A DNA stretch of 64,000 nt from Citrus sinensis (taxonomy: Eukaryota; Streptophyta; Magnoliopsida; Sapindales; Rutaceae): positions 32,319,501-32,383,500 of the forward strand of contig NC_068560.1 in the NCBI RefSeq assembly GCF_022201045.2, given 5' to 3'. A model generated the notes under the pieces. The model made no database searches and was not told the DNA's origin. It saw only the letters and a program-made list of their open reading frames with translations. How positions within the stretch are numbered: the first letter of the stretch is position 1; every line of letters begins with the position of its first letter. Position numbers and translations under genes: made by a program. Positions 47,714-59,776 of this stretch are shown here, one piece after another.

Positions 47714-48849
47714 AAGCACCAAAGGAAGCTGGACAGAGCTAGCTGAGCTAGTGCAAGTTCAGAGAGAGTGTTAGTGCTAGTCCTATTGACTGCCCCTCTC
47801 TGCTTCATTCAGGTCACTCCAGTTTCTCTTTGTTGTAAGCGTATCTCTTCACTCCTCTTGGCATTAGCACGCAACCTTGCATCATGCATTTCATCAAATA
47901 GAATTTGTTATAGAATTACTATATAAGATGGCTTTGTTTCGACTTACACCTTTCACCGCCATGAACGTCTCATTCTCAAATAACACATATTATATCATTT
48001 TGCAGGATGAGATAGGCCAAATTAAAAATGGTTTTTGTTGAACAAAATTTTTGGAATTTCCTTTTTAAATTGATAATTATTATATGCAGCACACAGCCAG
48101 TGTATTATCAGATCTCTGAACTTTGGTAAGAAAAGTGGGAGCCAAATGAGACAGTAGTAGGAGCACATCCATTTCAAGGAACTTTGGCTCTTTTCTTTAA
48201 ACTTCTACCTTGCCTAGAGTATCTACCATATATACTTCTATTTTGGGTATAATTATATAATTTTTACGTAATTTTTAAATTTCAATTGGTTGCATACGTC
48301 GTAATTTAAGGTATTGATCATTTTGTTTAAAATTCTTCGCTTGTATTAAAACATTTATTCGCAGAGGCACCATATAACATATTAACATTGATCTGTGCCC
48401 CCGCTGAGCAGTTTTATTTCTTTATTTTTCTTTTTTTATTTTAATATTTGAAGTTTTTTAATATTTTGTATTCTTTTGGTTTTTGTTTATTTTATCAGTC
48501 AGGTATAAAATAATAAGAAATCATGAAAACTTTCTTTCAAAATACACTTATTGATTAGTGAAACCTTCACTACATTAGAGGTAACATAATATTCATACAA
48601 CAAATAAATGATGATATAATATGTGTATTTATCATATAACGCAGCAGGTAGTTTACTTTGTATGCATACAAAAGAAATAATTACTCTAATCAAAACCACG
48701 ATTATCTTTTTTCTTTCTTACCTATATATATGACTTTTTTTTTTTTATTTGAACTGCTTTTGTCTTATGTATTTATTAGTTTTGCAAAGCATTTATTTAT
48801 TTTTCTTTGCTTCTCATTTGGCAGAGGTTATTTATGCTATCGGTGAAGT

Positions 48850-49836
48850 ATGGATTATTCGAGTAAAGAAGGCTTTGTTTCCAAAGCAAAATGGATATTT
48901 TCATCCCTGAGTGGAATCATCATGTTGTGGGCATCAGGGTTGCCATCTCCCATGCAAATCCCAAGGCCAAAACTATGCCACTGCCGTCTTCATCAATCTG
49001 GCCTCAAAACCCTAATTTATTCGCAAGGAGAACCACTTATTCAAAACCCTAACGGCCCTTCACCCATTATCACTTCCCATGTGATATCGCCACCACCATT
49101 ATCAGCATCACCATCGCCGTCCTCGTCAAAATCATCTTTGTTTCGATCTTTAACCCACTCTTCATCCTGGTCTTCTGCTACAGATGATTTACTTGGAACA
49201 GAAAGTGGAGTTTATATGAAGTCAGATTACGAACAAGAAATGATAGGATCAGTAGTTTTGGACAAATCGGTTGAAGGAGCGTATAATCGTAATCTTACAA
49301 AGCGAAGCCAGCGCTGTAGTACAATGCCAAAGAAATACCCACCACCGTTGTCAAGATCTCATCTGCCTAGGGTTTTAACCAGGCATTATGAAAACGGAAA
49401 TTTAGTCTTGAAAGAGAAGGGAATAAAGCAGTACTTCGAAACCACTAGAGAGAACGGCCGCCTTATCGTAAATCTCATGCAATTGGATGATAATATAATG
49501 GACATGGAAGGTGGCGATCGGATGACTGCAGATGAGAAGAATAATGAAGAACTGGAGCCAGAGGGCAATGAGTTCATCAAAAAAGAAGAACAAAATGTTG
49601 ATGGTTATGAAGAATATCAAGAAACTGAATCAGATGGCGATTTTGATGAGGCAAAACAGTATGAAGGACCGATAATGATACTGGCCGCAGTGCAGAAGAT
49701 GCGTAAGAGGGATGATGAGGAGAGATCATGCGGAGAGTTACGAAAGTGCTTCACGTACACAGGAAGGATGAGGAGGTCGGAATGCGACACGAAGTATCTG
49801 CCAGGCTTGGCTCCTCTCGCGGTTACTGCTATATGA
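48850..49836 (+). CDS. FANTASTIC FOUR (FAF)-domain protein, 328 aa, second copy
   Basis: Single coding exon, with a probable 990-nt intron in the 5' UTR (47835-48824). The FAF domain lies at about residues 160-213: KKYPPPLSRSHLPRVLTRHY, then NGNLVLKEKGIKQYF, then ENGRLIVNLMQLDDN. The N-terminal half has a Pro/Ser-rich stretch (SPPPLSASPSPSSSKSS) and a conserved-looking WSSATDDLLGTESGVY block, as seen in FAF and FAF-like proteins. The C-terminal half is acidic (EELEPEGNEFIKKEEQN) and ends with RRSECDTKYLPGLAPLAVTAI. The longer N-terminus and the tail suggest it is closer to the FAF-like (At5g22090-type) branch than the first copy; this is inference. Family knowledge: shoot-meristem regulation. 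Confidence 0.9.
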   Translation: MDYSSKEGFVSKAKWIFSSLSGIIMLWASGLPSPMQIPRPKLCHCRLHQSGLKTLIYSQGEPLIQNPNGPSPIITSHVISPPPLSASPSPSSSKSSLFRSLTHSSSWSSATDDLLGTESGVYMKSDYEQEMIGSVVLDKSVEGAYNRNLTKRSQRCSTMPKKYPPPLSRSHLPRVLTRHYENGNLVLKEKGIKQYFETTRENGRLIVNLMQLDDNIMDMEGGDRMTADEKNNEELEPEGNEFIKKEEQNVDGYEEYQETESDGDFDEAKQYEGPIMILAAVQKMRKRDDEERSCGELRKCFTYTGRMRRSECDTKYLPGLAPLAVTAI

Positions 49837-50442
49837 GAGAGCTAGGAGACTAAATGTGCAAATATTCCAGCTTGTTTGTTTGTAGATCGAACTAAGCTGT
49901 TTCCTTGACGATGTCGTTTCTGTACAATGTACATACGTTTGTTTTGTGAGTACGTTTCGTAAAAATGCTAGCTACTGCACATATGTTTTCTCAATCAAGT
50001 TATTCTTCTACAAAGCATAACTTGAAAACGTGTGTTTATAGCAGTGTAAGATTATGATTAACCACATCTATGTTCTCGTTCAATAATTATCGATCACGTG
50101 TCGAAGGATCAGCACAAAGTTTGCAGATCGATATATCCTTGTGTATGTCATTTATCCTATGAATAATTAATGTGGTATCATCTAATAAGGATTTTCTTTT
50201 CACCTAAGTTCCTGCTGTCCATAGAAAAAGTGAGAAAGAAGTTTCAAAAACCATCACTTAACTACTCATTATTGTTAGATTCTATCGTTTAATTAAGTCC
50301 TTTAGTAGCTTTAAGTCTTCAACAACTGAAGTCTTCGAACAGTGTACGGGAAACTTTTACATTTAAGATAATATTAATGATATTACATTTAAGATAATAT
50401 TAATGATAAATGGTCTAATATATTAGTACTTTTCATGTGATT
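49837..50442. other. 3' flank of the second FAF gene
   Basis: Probable 3' UTR to about 50020. A 24-bp tandem duplication (TTACATTTAAGATAATATTA) lies at about 50357-50408. No gene seen. Confidence 0.5.
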
Positions 50443-50459
50443 AAAGATAACTAAAGTAA

Positions 50460-50743
50460 AACTATTGGGCCTTGGCCCAGTAGTTAAAGCTACTCCCTTA
50501 CAAGTGTGAGGAAAGTGGTTCGAACCCCCACAGAAATATTGTGAGTGTTTAATTTAAATTTCCTTCTTTATTTCTTGAGTGAATGTTGGAGTCTCTTAAA
50601 TATTAGAGAGGGTTAAAATATGAACTATGCTATATAAGAGTTGATGTAAACTAGTCCCAGTAATTATGTGATTGTAAATACAAGTTATAGTATCGTGTAA
50701 TATGTTATATCCTGAGCAATAGTCTCGTATAATTTTTTTAAAA
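50460..50743 (+). mobile_element. tRNA-derived SINE with 17-bp target duplication
   Basis: Flanked by AAAGATAACTAAAGTAA (50443-50459) and AAAGATAATTAAAGTAA (50744-50760), one mismatch in 17. The head has GGCCCAGTAGTTAAAGC (box A-like) and GTGGTTCGAACCCCC (box B). The body holds TTAGAGAGGGTTAAAATATG and ACTAGTCCCAGT, shared with the 33 kb copy. About 284 bp. Confidence 0.88.
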
Positions 50744-50923
50744 AAAGATAATTAAAGTAATTCATGTGATTAAAGATAACTAGAGTATTATTATAATATA
50801 AATTGAATCTCTAGAAGTATATGGATGATCGATGTTTCATATTCGTTTCGAAATTTATTTCACTAAGCAAGTTAAACAGCAATGCAATTTTTAATTAACT
50901 AACCGTGAATAATCTTTACTAAG

Positions 50924-51213
50924 GTAAACTCTTGTTTATTCATTAGTGTTCTTTTAGTTCCTATATTTTAATATTAGTGTCCGTTTAGTCCTTACATTTT
51001 TTAAAATATCTCAAAACATCTCTGTCGTTAAATTATTGGCACTCTTGCTGTTAATTTTTTTTCCTTTTAGTTTACTTTTATAATATTACTTTTTTTATAA
51101 TAATGCTTCTTTTTTTAGACATTAATAAAAGAAAAAATTAAATTATTAATTTAACCCAAAAAATAAAATCATATAAAATAAAAACAAAAAGAATATTTAT
51201 TAATTTTTGTTAA
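50924..51213. mobile_element. Half copy of the Mutator-like MITE
   Basis: TTAGTTCCTATATTTTAATATTAGTGTCC, GTCCTTACATTTTTTAAAAT and the following AT-rich interior match the left half of the element at 45673 in the same order. The right TIR is missing; similarity stops at ATTAATTTTTGT near 51213. Confidence 0.75.
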
Positions 51214-53020
51214 GTAGGCATGGCCGGTTAGTTAAGTAGCACGCTGAACTTGCTAAGGCCAGGCCATGCGGAAAGATGACGGTATAATTAAACAACTCTG
51301 TTATTTTTTATCAACAAATTAGTTAAAGTCTTGACCATCTACAAGTAAACTTTTGTACATTAATCGACTAATGACAATATGGAATGTATAGTTTTATTTA
51401 ATATAATCATTAAAATGGGTTGGGGGCAATTGAGATATTTTAGATAGCCATTCTTAACTGTATCCCATCTTTCAGGCCCAGATCGATAAGGGGCCTGCCC
51501 CCGATGCGATGGTGAGGGATATTTGAGGAATGAAAATGGGTGCGCTTAGGAATAAATGAGTTTTTATCGTGATTATAATGGGATATATACTTAAGGATTT
51601 TAAAGACTCTGCCCCACTCCATCCGCTAATAAGATGAGGTGGTTCAATTTTGAGTTTGGTTTCATAAACGTCACTTTGAACTTTGAACCCAATCTAATTG
51701 CCAACTTCAGAACTGGTCTCAATCAAGCCTAATCTATGCAAAAACTCACTAAATTCATTTATGGGGAAATTTATAAAAAAAAAAAAAAAAAAAAACTATT
51801 AACAAGAAAAGTCAATTTTGATCAGCTTGCCCTCAGCGATTTAACATAAAAAAAGAACGTGTATCACATAAAACAAAATGGCTGATAATTATGGAGAGTA
51901 GGGGCGACTCTTTCTTTTTCTTTCTTTAATAATTATAAACAAAATAGATTTTTTTTTTAAAAAAAAAACCATTCCAGTGGTAAATTATTTGAAATCATTG
52001 GCACCTCACAAATATCCTCTTAAAATTCCCTTTTTACTTATATTTACTTTAATTTAAAAAATATCCTTTTGATTAACACTCCTAATTTATTATTATTTCA
52101 TAATTTTTAAGTATTTTTTTACTCTTTAACATCATCAATCTAAAAGAAATTATTTTTTGGGGGGGGGGGGGGGGGAGCAAGAGAAAAATGGATGATGAAT
52201 CGGTTCGTAAAAAAAAAGGAATATATAATAGGTCTGTGTGAAATTAAAAGAGATAGGAAAAAATGGTATTGATTGGTTTAATTAAATTTTCGTTGGCCAT
52301 TAAATATAACTTCAATGAAAGAGGGACTTTATTAAGATAATGGAGTGCTAATAGCTCCACTCTCTAATATACTATTAAAAAGGAATTCTAAATTAGACAT
52401 GATTAGATCATTTAAAGACTCCTCGTACCTCGATGATGACCAAAAAAGTAGAAGTCAAAATTGGGCCAAACAGTTTAGGCCGAAGGGCCCATTGAGTTAC
52501 AATGTGGAATCAAAATTGACATTCTGGGCAGTGGGCACAAGCAAAGTAACCGATAAATTCAGATTCAGAACAATTGAGGATACCAAATTAAAGAATCGCA
52601 GAAAAGGCACCCAAAGGTGCACGTTGTTACCGAAAAGGATTTGCTAGTCTACTAAAAATAAATCCATCCGTCCACGCGTCGCTATCCTATTAATTTTTAA
52701 CTTTATAAGATTATCAGACAACTGGATTGGGCGGATTACGTTAACGGGTCAAGCAGTCTACGAGCTTGACAATTAATAAGTCTATGCGAGTGAAAATTTC
52801 TAAATACGCACACAGTGATATTATGTTACCTGCCAATTTGGATTCTAAATCATTTTTTTTTTTTTTTTAATATCATCTTCAGCTCGTAACCAGCCCAGGT
52901 GATTATCTTTCCAAATTCCTTTTTCAATTCAAAGATCTTAACAATGCATGCATGCAAATTCCTTTTCTGCTTCAAATTTGATGGGTTTTAGTTAAAGTTT
53001 TTTTTTTTTTTTTTTGCCCT
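51214..53020. other. Intergenic region upstream of the F-box/kelch gene
   Basis: No gene recognised. Contains a 17-base poly-G tract at 52159-52175, long A and T tracts, and a tRNA-Ser-like fragment near 51224-51275 that lacks a usable 3' half. Confidence 0.5.
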
Positions 53021-53022
53021 TT

Positions 53023-53033
53023 TATATATATAA
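53023..53033 (+). promoter_or_regulatory. Candidate TATA box of the F-box/kelch gene
   Basis: TATATATATAAG follows a T-rich tract, about 680 nt before the start codon. The distance implies a long or spliced 5' leader; a good acceptor (TATATTGCAG) ends at 53592. Confidence 0.4.
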
Positions 53034-53706
53034 GGTTTGAATTATTAGGAGTTTGGTAGAAAAGGAAGATTCTTCGATTAGTTGTTAAGTGTTTGTTGAG
53101 TTGAAATTGATAAGCATTTGTTCGATTTGATTAACAAGGAAATTCTGGGTAAAGATATCAATACACAAATTCAGGTTGATGTTTGAAAGAGTTGTGTGTT
53201 GAATTAGCACAGCTTAACAAAGCTGACAGTGTGATCTTGGTCATTTTAATTGGGGTTCGAGGATTGAAGGTTTTGCTTTAGAATATTGTTATACCATCCA
53301 TAAATTAAACTGCAATTTAGATTCTGAAATTTTTATTGAATTTATATGATGGGGTTTATTGTAGTTATCATATTTTTATGTGTAGTTTATGAACTCTGAA
53401 CCCCCCAAAATAAAATTTTGTCAACGAAAGTGAATCTTATTTTATTTTATTTTTGGTTCCCTCTTGCTCTCTATCTCTCAATTTTAAAGATGTAATGGTA
53501 GATGTATTGTTGTCTAGTGCTAGAATTTTCGAATATTTGGAATCATCTTCTTGCAATGTGCTTTGGACAGTTATTCTGGTTATATATTGCAGATGAACTC
53601 AAATATAGTGGGGCTAGTTTTGCAACGTTTCAATTGAGTTTCTATCCAAACCAAAGTTTGGGGTAATTCAGGCGTCCCTGATATTGCATAATCTACGAGC
53701 CTGTTA

Positions 53707-55134
53707 ATGGGAGCTGTTCTCAGCTTGGCTGGTCCTAGGTGTAGGAAAAGAGATTACATTGACACCTCACAAAATGAGAGTTGCAAAAAGCAAAAACTCT
53801 CACCAAGCAATTATGAGGATGGGCTACGACTGATCCCCAGTCTTCCAGATGAGTTGTCGATCCAAATTCTTGCTAGGGTTCCTAGAATTTTCTATTTAAA
53901 CTTGAGGGCGGTGTCACGAAAATGGAAGGCAACAGTTACGAGCCCTGAATTGTTTGAAGTGAGAAAAGAACTGGGGACAACAGAAGAATGGCTGTATATC
54001 TTGACTAAGGTTAGTGATGACAGGCTTTTGTGGCATGCTTTGGACCCTTTGTCAAAGAGATGGCAACGGCTGCCTCCACTCCCAAATGTTGTGGATGAAG
54101 AAGAATCTAGGAAGAGTTCATCTGGGCTGTGGAACATGGTGGGTTCGGGCATTAAAATTGCTGAAGTTGTTAGGGGTTGGCTTGGGTGGAACGATACATT
54201 GCCTCAAATGCCATTTTGTGGTTGTGCCATTGGTGCTGTTGATGGATGCCTCTATGTGCTGGGTGGATTCTCCAGAACTTCGGCCATGAGATGTGTGCGG
54301 CGATATGATCCGATTGCAAATACATGGAATGAAGCAACTTCCATGTCTGTCGGTAGGGCCTATTGTAAGACGGGCATTTTAAATGACAAGCTATATGTGG
54401 TTGGAGGGGTTAGTCGTGCCCATGGGGGATTGACCCCTCTGCAATCTGCAGAGGTTTTTGATCCAACCACTGATACATGGTCTGAAGTTCCAAGCATGCC
54501 ATTCTCAAGAGCTCAAGGGCTACCTAATGCTTTCTTTGCTGACATGCTAAAACCTATTGCCACAGGGATGACCTCGTACATGGGAAGATTATGTGTGCCT
54601 CAAAGTTTATACTCATGGCCCTTTTTTGTTGATGTTGGGGGAGAGATTTATGATCCTGATACAAATTCATGGGTAGAAATGCCAATTGGCATGGGAGAAG
54701 GTTGGCCTGCACGGCAGGCGGGTACAAAATTGAGTGTTGTATTAGATGGTGAATTATATGCATTTGATCCTTCTAGTTCTTTGAATAGTGCTAAAATTAA
54801 AGTATATGATCAAAAAGAGGATACTTGGAAAGTTGTTATAGGAAAAGTCCCTATCCGTGATTTTGCAGATTCTGAGTCTCCATATTTACTTTCTGCTTTT
54901 CATGGTAAGCTTCATGTCCTCACAAAAGATGCCAGTCGTAATATTTCAATTTTGCGGGCTGATCCACGTGATCATTTGGGCTCTACATCGTCAAGCTCAG
55001 TTTCTCTTTCAGCTGACTCGCTTCATGAGCATTCTGATTCACTGGCAGAATCTGACACAGTTGTTTGGAAGGCCATTGCAACTAGGAATTTTGGGTCTGC
55101 TGAACTTGTCAGTTGTCAAGTTCTTGACGTATAG
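53707..55134 (+). CDS. F-box/kelch-repeat protein (At1g22040-like)
   Basis: Predicted substrate receptor of an SCF-type E3 ubiquitin ligase. Single exon, 475 residues. The N-terminus begins MGAVLSLAGPRCRKRDYI. The F-box is at about residues 43-88 (IPSLPDELSIQILARVPR, then LRAVSRKWKATVTSPELF), and would bind SKP1/ASK. The kelch propeller follows: canonical Gly-Gly units at VDGCLYVLGGFSR and NDKLYVVGGVSR, each followed by a YDP/FDP...TW strand (YDPIANTWNEA, FDPTTDTWSEV). Later units are less regular (IYDPDTNSWVEM, VYDQKEDTWKVV). The C-terminus is Ser-rich (GSTSSSSVSLSADSL). The degradation target is unknown. The start is supported by the family's typical N-terminus. A MUB gene lies next, as I recall in Arabidopsis. 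Confidence 0.94.
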   Translation: MGAVLSLAGPRCRKRDYIDTSQNESCKKQKLSPSNYEDGLRLIPSLPDELSIQILARVPRIFYLNLRAVSRKWKATVTSPELFEVRKELGTTEEWLYILTKVSDDRLLWHALDPLSKRWQRLPPLPNVVDEEESRKSSSGLWNMVGSGIKIAEVVRGWLGWNDTLPQMPFCGCAIGAVDGCLYVLGGFSRTSAMRCVRRYDPIANTWNEATSMSVGRAYCKTGILNDKLYVVGGVSRAHGGLTPLQSAEVFDPTTDTWSEVPSMPFSRAQGLPNAFFADMLKPIATGMTSYMGRLCVPQSLYSWPFFVDVGGEIYDPDTNSWVEMPIGMGEGWPARQAGTKLSVVLDGELYAFDPSSSLNSAKIKVYDQKEDTWKVVIGKVPIRDFADSESPYLLSAFHGKLHVLTKDASRNISILRADPRDHLGSTSSSSVSLSADSLHEHSDSLAESDTVVWKAIATRNFGSAELVSCQVLDV

Positions 55135-57080
55135 GAGTGTGTCATGCAATATGGGGGAGTGCCGGACTGTGATATGGTTGTTTTGGGATTTATACAGTGA
55201 GCTCTATGGGGAAAGACTGCTGAAAACGTCTCCAGTTAGAATTGGTACATCAATTAAGGGTTGAATAATATACTTCTTTTATACATTCAGTCGTTTCATG
55301 ATGAGGAAGCTGTCTGCATGATTGCAAATTGCATGAGAAGGTGAATATATTTGCATTGATTTCACCTAAATTCAAATAAAGGCATAACCTTGACTTCATA
55401 GTCAGAAGTTTGTCTAGTCTGTATATCAGTGTAATGTAGAATAAAATATCAGCATAATTTATAAATGTAATGTGCTTTGCCAAAAGTGGAAACTAAATAA
55501 AAGGAATTAGATGTTTCCTTTAGACTTGTCGGGTTCTTTGCCAACTCATATTCCATTACTGTAATATCAAAGGCATTCCCTTTTATATTATGCTTCTAGC
55601 CTTGTAAAGGAGGTGAATGGGTATACTTACATATTATGGTAAATCTTTGTTTTCCCTCTTCTGGTTTCACAGTGGATTGCTTTCCACTTCACTGTATTGA
55701 ATCTTAATTTACAATACAAGTTCCAGTTTCTCATCAAAAGAAAAACATAGGATGAAGATAGAAGTTGCATGCAAACAACATTCTCCATCTCAATAAGCTA
55801 CAACCTGAAAAAGTGTTTATTCTCTATATTCATGCATCTCTGTTTTGTGAAACTGCCAAAATGCCTGATTATTGATGAGGAATAATACTTTGATGCTTCG
55901 TGAGACTGGAGTTTGTACATGCACTTTGAGATTTCGGCTAAGTTCATTTCCTTGGTTTGAACAGTTACATGAAATATTTACCAAGAAATCAATGAGATAC
56001 TGTGCATGATACCGAACTAAGTTGTACACAGATATATTTGACCTTTCAAGCGTCTGCAGAGCAAATATACACTTGTTATATTATCATACTATCATTGCTT
56101 CCCTGATTTACATAAGTTTTTCATTGTTGTAGAATCAAAAATAATTTTCAGAAGAAAATACATAATAAGACCATTACTAAATATTGCATGGTCCTTTGGA
56201 CGCAAGTTCTCTAATGGTTGCGTTAGAGGTTTCACAATTGACCCCAGTCACGTTATGGGTTATGGAGGCTAAGAGTAGGGATATAAAAAAGCATTGCATA
56301 TATCTCATGAAGCAAATTTATGATGTCAAATCAGTTCAAAGTGACCTAGCTAGAGCCTAGATGTAGTTTAGATTCTGTCATTAGTGGTAATGAAACATCA
56401 TGAATAAGCACCTATGCCCATATTCTCCAGAATCCAGCTGCCACCGAGCTCTCCCTTCCCTAAGTGGCGGGCCCGTGAATTGGTGCTAACAATGGCAAAG
56501 CCCCAAGGCAACATACCATACCATCTGAGCAATTCCACCAAATTATATGAAATGTCAACTGTAATATGACTCTATGGAGCTGTTTCTTTGTAGAAGGGTG
56601 ATGGTTTGTGAACTGTGTATACATGTTTTGTGAGTTGTGATGCGGGTTGCTTCATGGGATTTTATCAATAGCTTTGCAAAGTGATAAAGAAAAATCAATA
56701 ATGATGGGAATGGAGGTGATGGAGACTTGGTGTTGAAAGCAGCCGTTCTGGAGTATCATTTGATTGGAAAAAATTTAGCAGTGGAGGTGGGGAATTGCAG
56801 TTCAATACTGCACACAAGATATTATGCAACACGCGTAACCATCAACAATTTACTATTGGCAAAGAGTATTTTGATATTAATTGAAAGAAAGAACAAACGC
56901 ACACTATATATATTATGTTTTGTTTTTTTTGGGTGGGCATCAATGTCATGTAAAATAATTGTACGCAAAAAGTTTATGCCCACTTTTGGCCACTTACTGT
57001 GCTGGGTCCTCTGATTAGTTTTTGTCAAGAATAATTTCTAAATTAAGGTTCTAATCGCCAACAGAAATTTAGGAAATAAG
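55135..57080. other. 3' flank of the F-box/kelch gene and spacer
   Basis: Probable 3' UTR to about 55500. The rest has no exon or repeat that I can support. Confidence 0.5.
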
Positions 57081-57083
57081 AAA

Positions 57084-57415
57084 TACAGTGGGACCATTGG
57101 TACTCTTCCAAATAGTTCTTAAAATCCTTCTAAAATTCTCACTGAGGTTAAATAATTTTTTTCTTTAAAAAAAATTCTTGCAAAAATTAAAAAATATTAT
57201 TTTTTTCTCTAATTTTCGAGTGAGAAATTTACTATCGGTGGCTGTAATGTAAATAAAAAAAACTTTAAAAAAAATGATTTACACTAATTAATTTTGACTA
57301 AGGGTATTTTTGTCATTGATAGAGGTGTTAAAAGAATTTTATAATTTTTTAAAATATTTTAATGAAGTTAATAAAGAAAAGAAGTATTAAGAGATATTTA
57401 CGCTAATAGTCCCAA
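57084..57415. mobile_element. Probable old MITE with diverged inverted ends
   Basis: The left end (TGGGACCATTGGTACTCTTC...) and the reverse complement of the right end (TGGGACTATTAGCGTAAATA...) align loosely for about 40 bp, both reaching CTTAAWACYTTCT-type sequence. The interior is AT-rich with no ORF. Boundaries are approximate. Confidence 0.4.
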
Positions 57416-58402
57416 TCAAAGAAATATTGTCTTGGAAAAATTTTGTTGCAAGATAACAATTTGATCAATGCAATGGGAACCTTTGTTTTTGTATTGGATC
57501 TGTGCAAATATCCAACGAATATTTAGAAAATGGGCAACAAAAATAATTTATTTTTTGTGAAAGCCAACAGCAGCTGGGACTATCGATCATTTATTGGAAA
57601 GTGAAGGCGATTGTGTCACTAACTGCAACTTGCTATTAAAATTTAGAAATTAAAAATTAATCAAATCACTATGTCATTAATAAATAATAGTAATTTCCAC
57701 TCTTCTCCGTCACCGCCAGCTCCCTTCTTTGTTTTTTTTTTAATTTACGTGAGCCGTTAGGTTAGCTACCGAAAGTCTTTGTTTAGATATTTCATATGAA
57801 ATTTACAGTACAACAAATATTATTACTAAAATAAAATTTTCATTTATATATATTTATTTATACACACTGGACTGGAAGAATTAGAGAAATCTGGTTGTGC
57901 CGTGGTGGTATGGCCCGTGACACAAGTGGGAATAAATATATATATATTTTTTGTGTAATTAAGTAAAAATGTCGCTTTCTATACGTTAAGATTTTTCTGT
58001 CAGACTCAGATTCATGTTAAAAATCTAAGTAAAGTTGAAAAGTTGTAAATAGGTTAGTTTATTTCTTTATTTCTACATCAAGCAATTCAACAATCAAACA
58101 ATCTGTCTCGTCATTATTTCTGTTAATAATCAAATCCTATAGTTCTTGTCGAAGCGTCCAGCTTAGCTGATTCTTGAATGAGCATAGCGTCTCTTTCATG
58201 CTCTGTTATCGTCTTCAATCAACGGTTAATACACTTCTTTTTCTTTTTTCCTGGTAAATATTAATGAAATCTGATCTGGGTTCTTGATATTTTCTAGTTT
58301 AGTACTGTTTTTCATTGATGAAAGTGAATCTTGATTCTCTGAAGAATTTACTGTCTGTTATGAGAAGTTGAGGTGGGGTTCTGATAAGGGATTGAATCAT
58401 CA

Positions 58403-59776
58403 ATGGCTGGAGAAGATTTGATAGAGCTGAAGTTCAGGCTTGCTGACGGCGCAGACATAGGTCCAAGCAAGTTTAGTCCAACGACCACTGTTGCATCTTT
58501 GAAAGAGAAAATAATCTCACGATGGCCAAAAGGTTGTACATATAAATCTTTTCAACTCAATTTAATTACTTAGTTCAATCTTGAATTGTATGTGTTTTTT
58601 TTTTTTTTTTCCAATCTTGATTCATTGTCTTTTAACAACATAAGTTGGTGTTTCTTGTAGTGACTTTGTTTTCTTGATTAGACGTGTTATATGGGATATT
58701 TGCTTAATCTGTTTACATATGGATATACTATTCTGTATGGATGGCTTAAACGTGTAATCTTGTCAACGATTTACAAATAATGTATTTATTTTCATTCCTA
58801 TTAATTCTTATGTGTTGATACCTTTCTTCTGCATATTTTGCTTGTTGACCCCAAAGTCTGTCTCTCTGTTGGTAAGTGGAATTGACTCAAATTCTTCATG
58901 AATTTCCATATCTGTTTGGCAGAAAAAGAAAATGGTCCCAAGACGGTAAACAATGTGCAACTCATTCACGCTGGAAAGATACTAGAGGACAACATGACAA
59001 TTGCAGAGTCTAGACTCCCAGTTGTTGAACTTCCAGGAACTGCCATCACTATGCATGTTGTTCTGCGTCCTTCTTTACCTGACAAAAAAGGCGGTAATAC
59101 TCATAACCATCTGATCTAAAACTTCATATAAATGTATCTTAATTTCAATTGTGTGTTTGTACCTCTGTAGGCATCTATCTTTCTCGATCTTGTGAACAAA
59201 CGGTTCTATAGATTTTGCTTTTAGATGAACTTTAGACCATCTTTCATCGCCAGAATGTTACTGCCAAACCATAGCATTGTATGCTTGTTCGGACACTAGC
59301 ATCTTCCTTATGATGTGGCAAAACTTGTAACAATTAATTGAGTATTAGCTGCTGTTTCTGTAAGAAAGATGTCATAGTCCCTCATCCAACAAAAGCAGGT
59401 TTTTGAATTTTATAAAATTTTCGTTTGCCGTCTTGCTATCTAGTCCTCTTTCTCATTTGGCCATGCAACTCTTGTTCTTATTGCTTCTTATTTTGGTCTG
59501 TATACTGCTACACTTCCCTATGAATTGGATGCTTCAGGTAACTATTTTCTTTCTCATATGAAAAAAATCTCAAGCATGGAGAAACTTGGGTGGATCAACA
59601 ATGTGATTCATTTCCTCTTATTGACAATTGTTTATGGTAGTTCATGGATATGAAAGAATAATGTAAGCAATGAAATAAATTGCAGATTAGTTTAAGAACT
59701 AACATCTGATGCATCTTTTTCAGAAAAACTGCTGAGTGATTCTTCCAAGTCCAGGTGTTTGTGCTCAATCTTGTAG
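58403..59776 (+). CDS. Membrane-anchored ubiquitin-fold protein (MUB)
   Basis: Ubiquitin-like membrane protein that docks group VI E2 enzymes at the plasma membrane. Three exons, 58403-58532, 58923-59093 and 59724-59776 (354 nt, 117 residues). The ubiquitin fold covers about residues 6-100: LIELKFRLADGADIGP, then TTVASLKEKIISRWPK, then VQLIHAGKILEDNMTIAES, then AITMHVVLRP. The C-terminus CLCSIL carries a prenylation-type CSIL box (Leu end favours geranylgeranylation) and a nearby Cys that may be acylated, in place of the Gly-Gly of ubiquitin. Length and exon structure match the family. By gene order it corresponds to At1g22050 (MUB6), but sequence alone does not decide between MUB members, so no symbol is given. 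Confidence 0.94.

Noticed and set aside
51224-51275. tRNA-Ser-like sequence (TGGCCGGTTAGTTAAG...)
   Set aside because: Only the D-arm and anticodon-like part is suggestive. There is no T-arm or acceptor pairing, so it is at most a decayed fragment.
52000-52380. Inverted-looking ends (CATTGGCACCTCAC... and GAGTGCTAATAGCTCC) as another MITE
   Set aside because: The match is too short and interrupted by homopolymers; borders and target duplication could not be defined.
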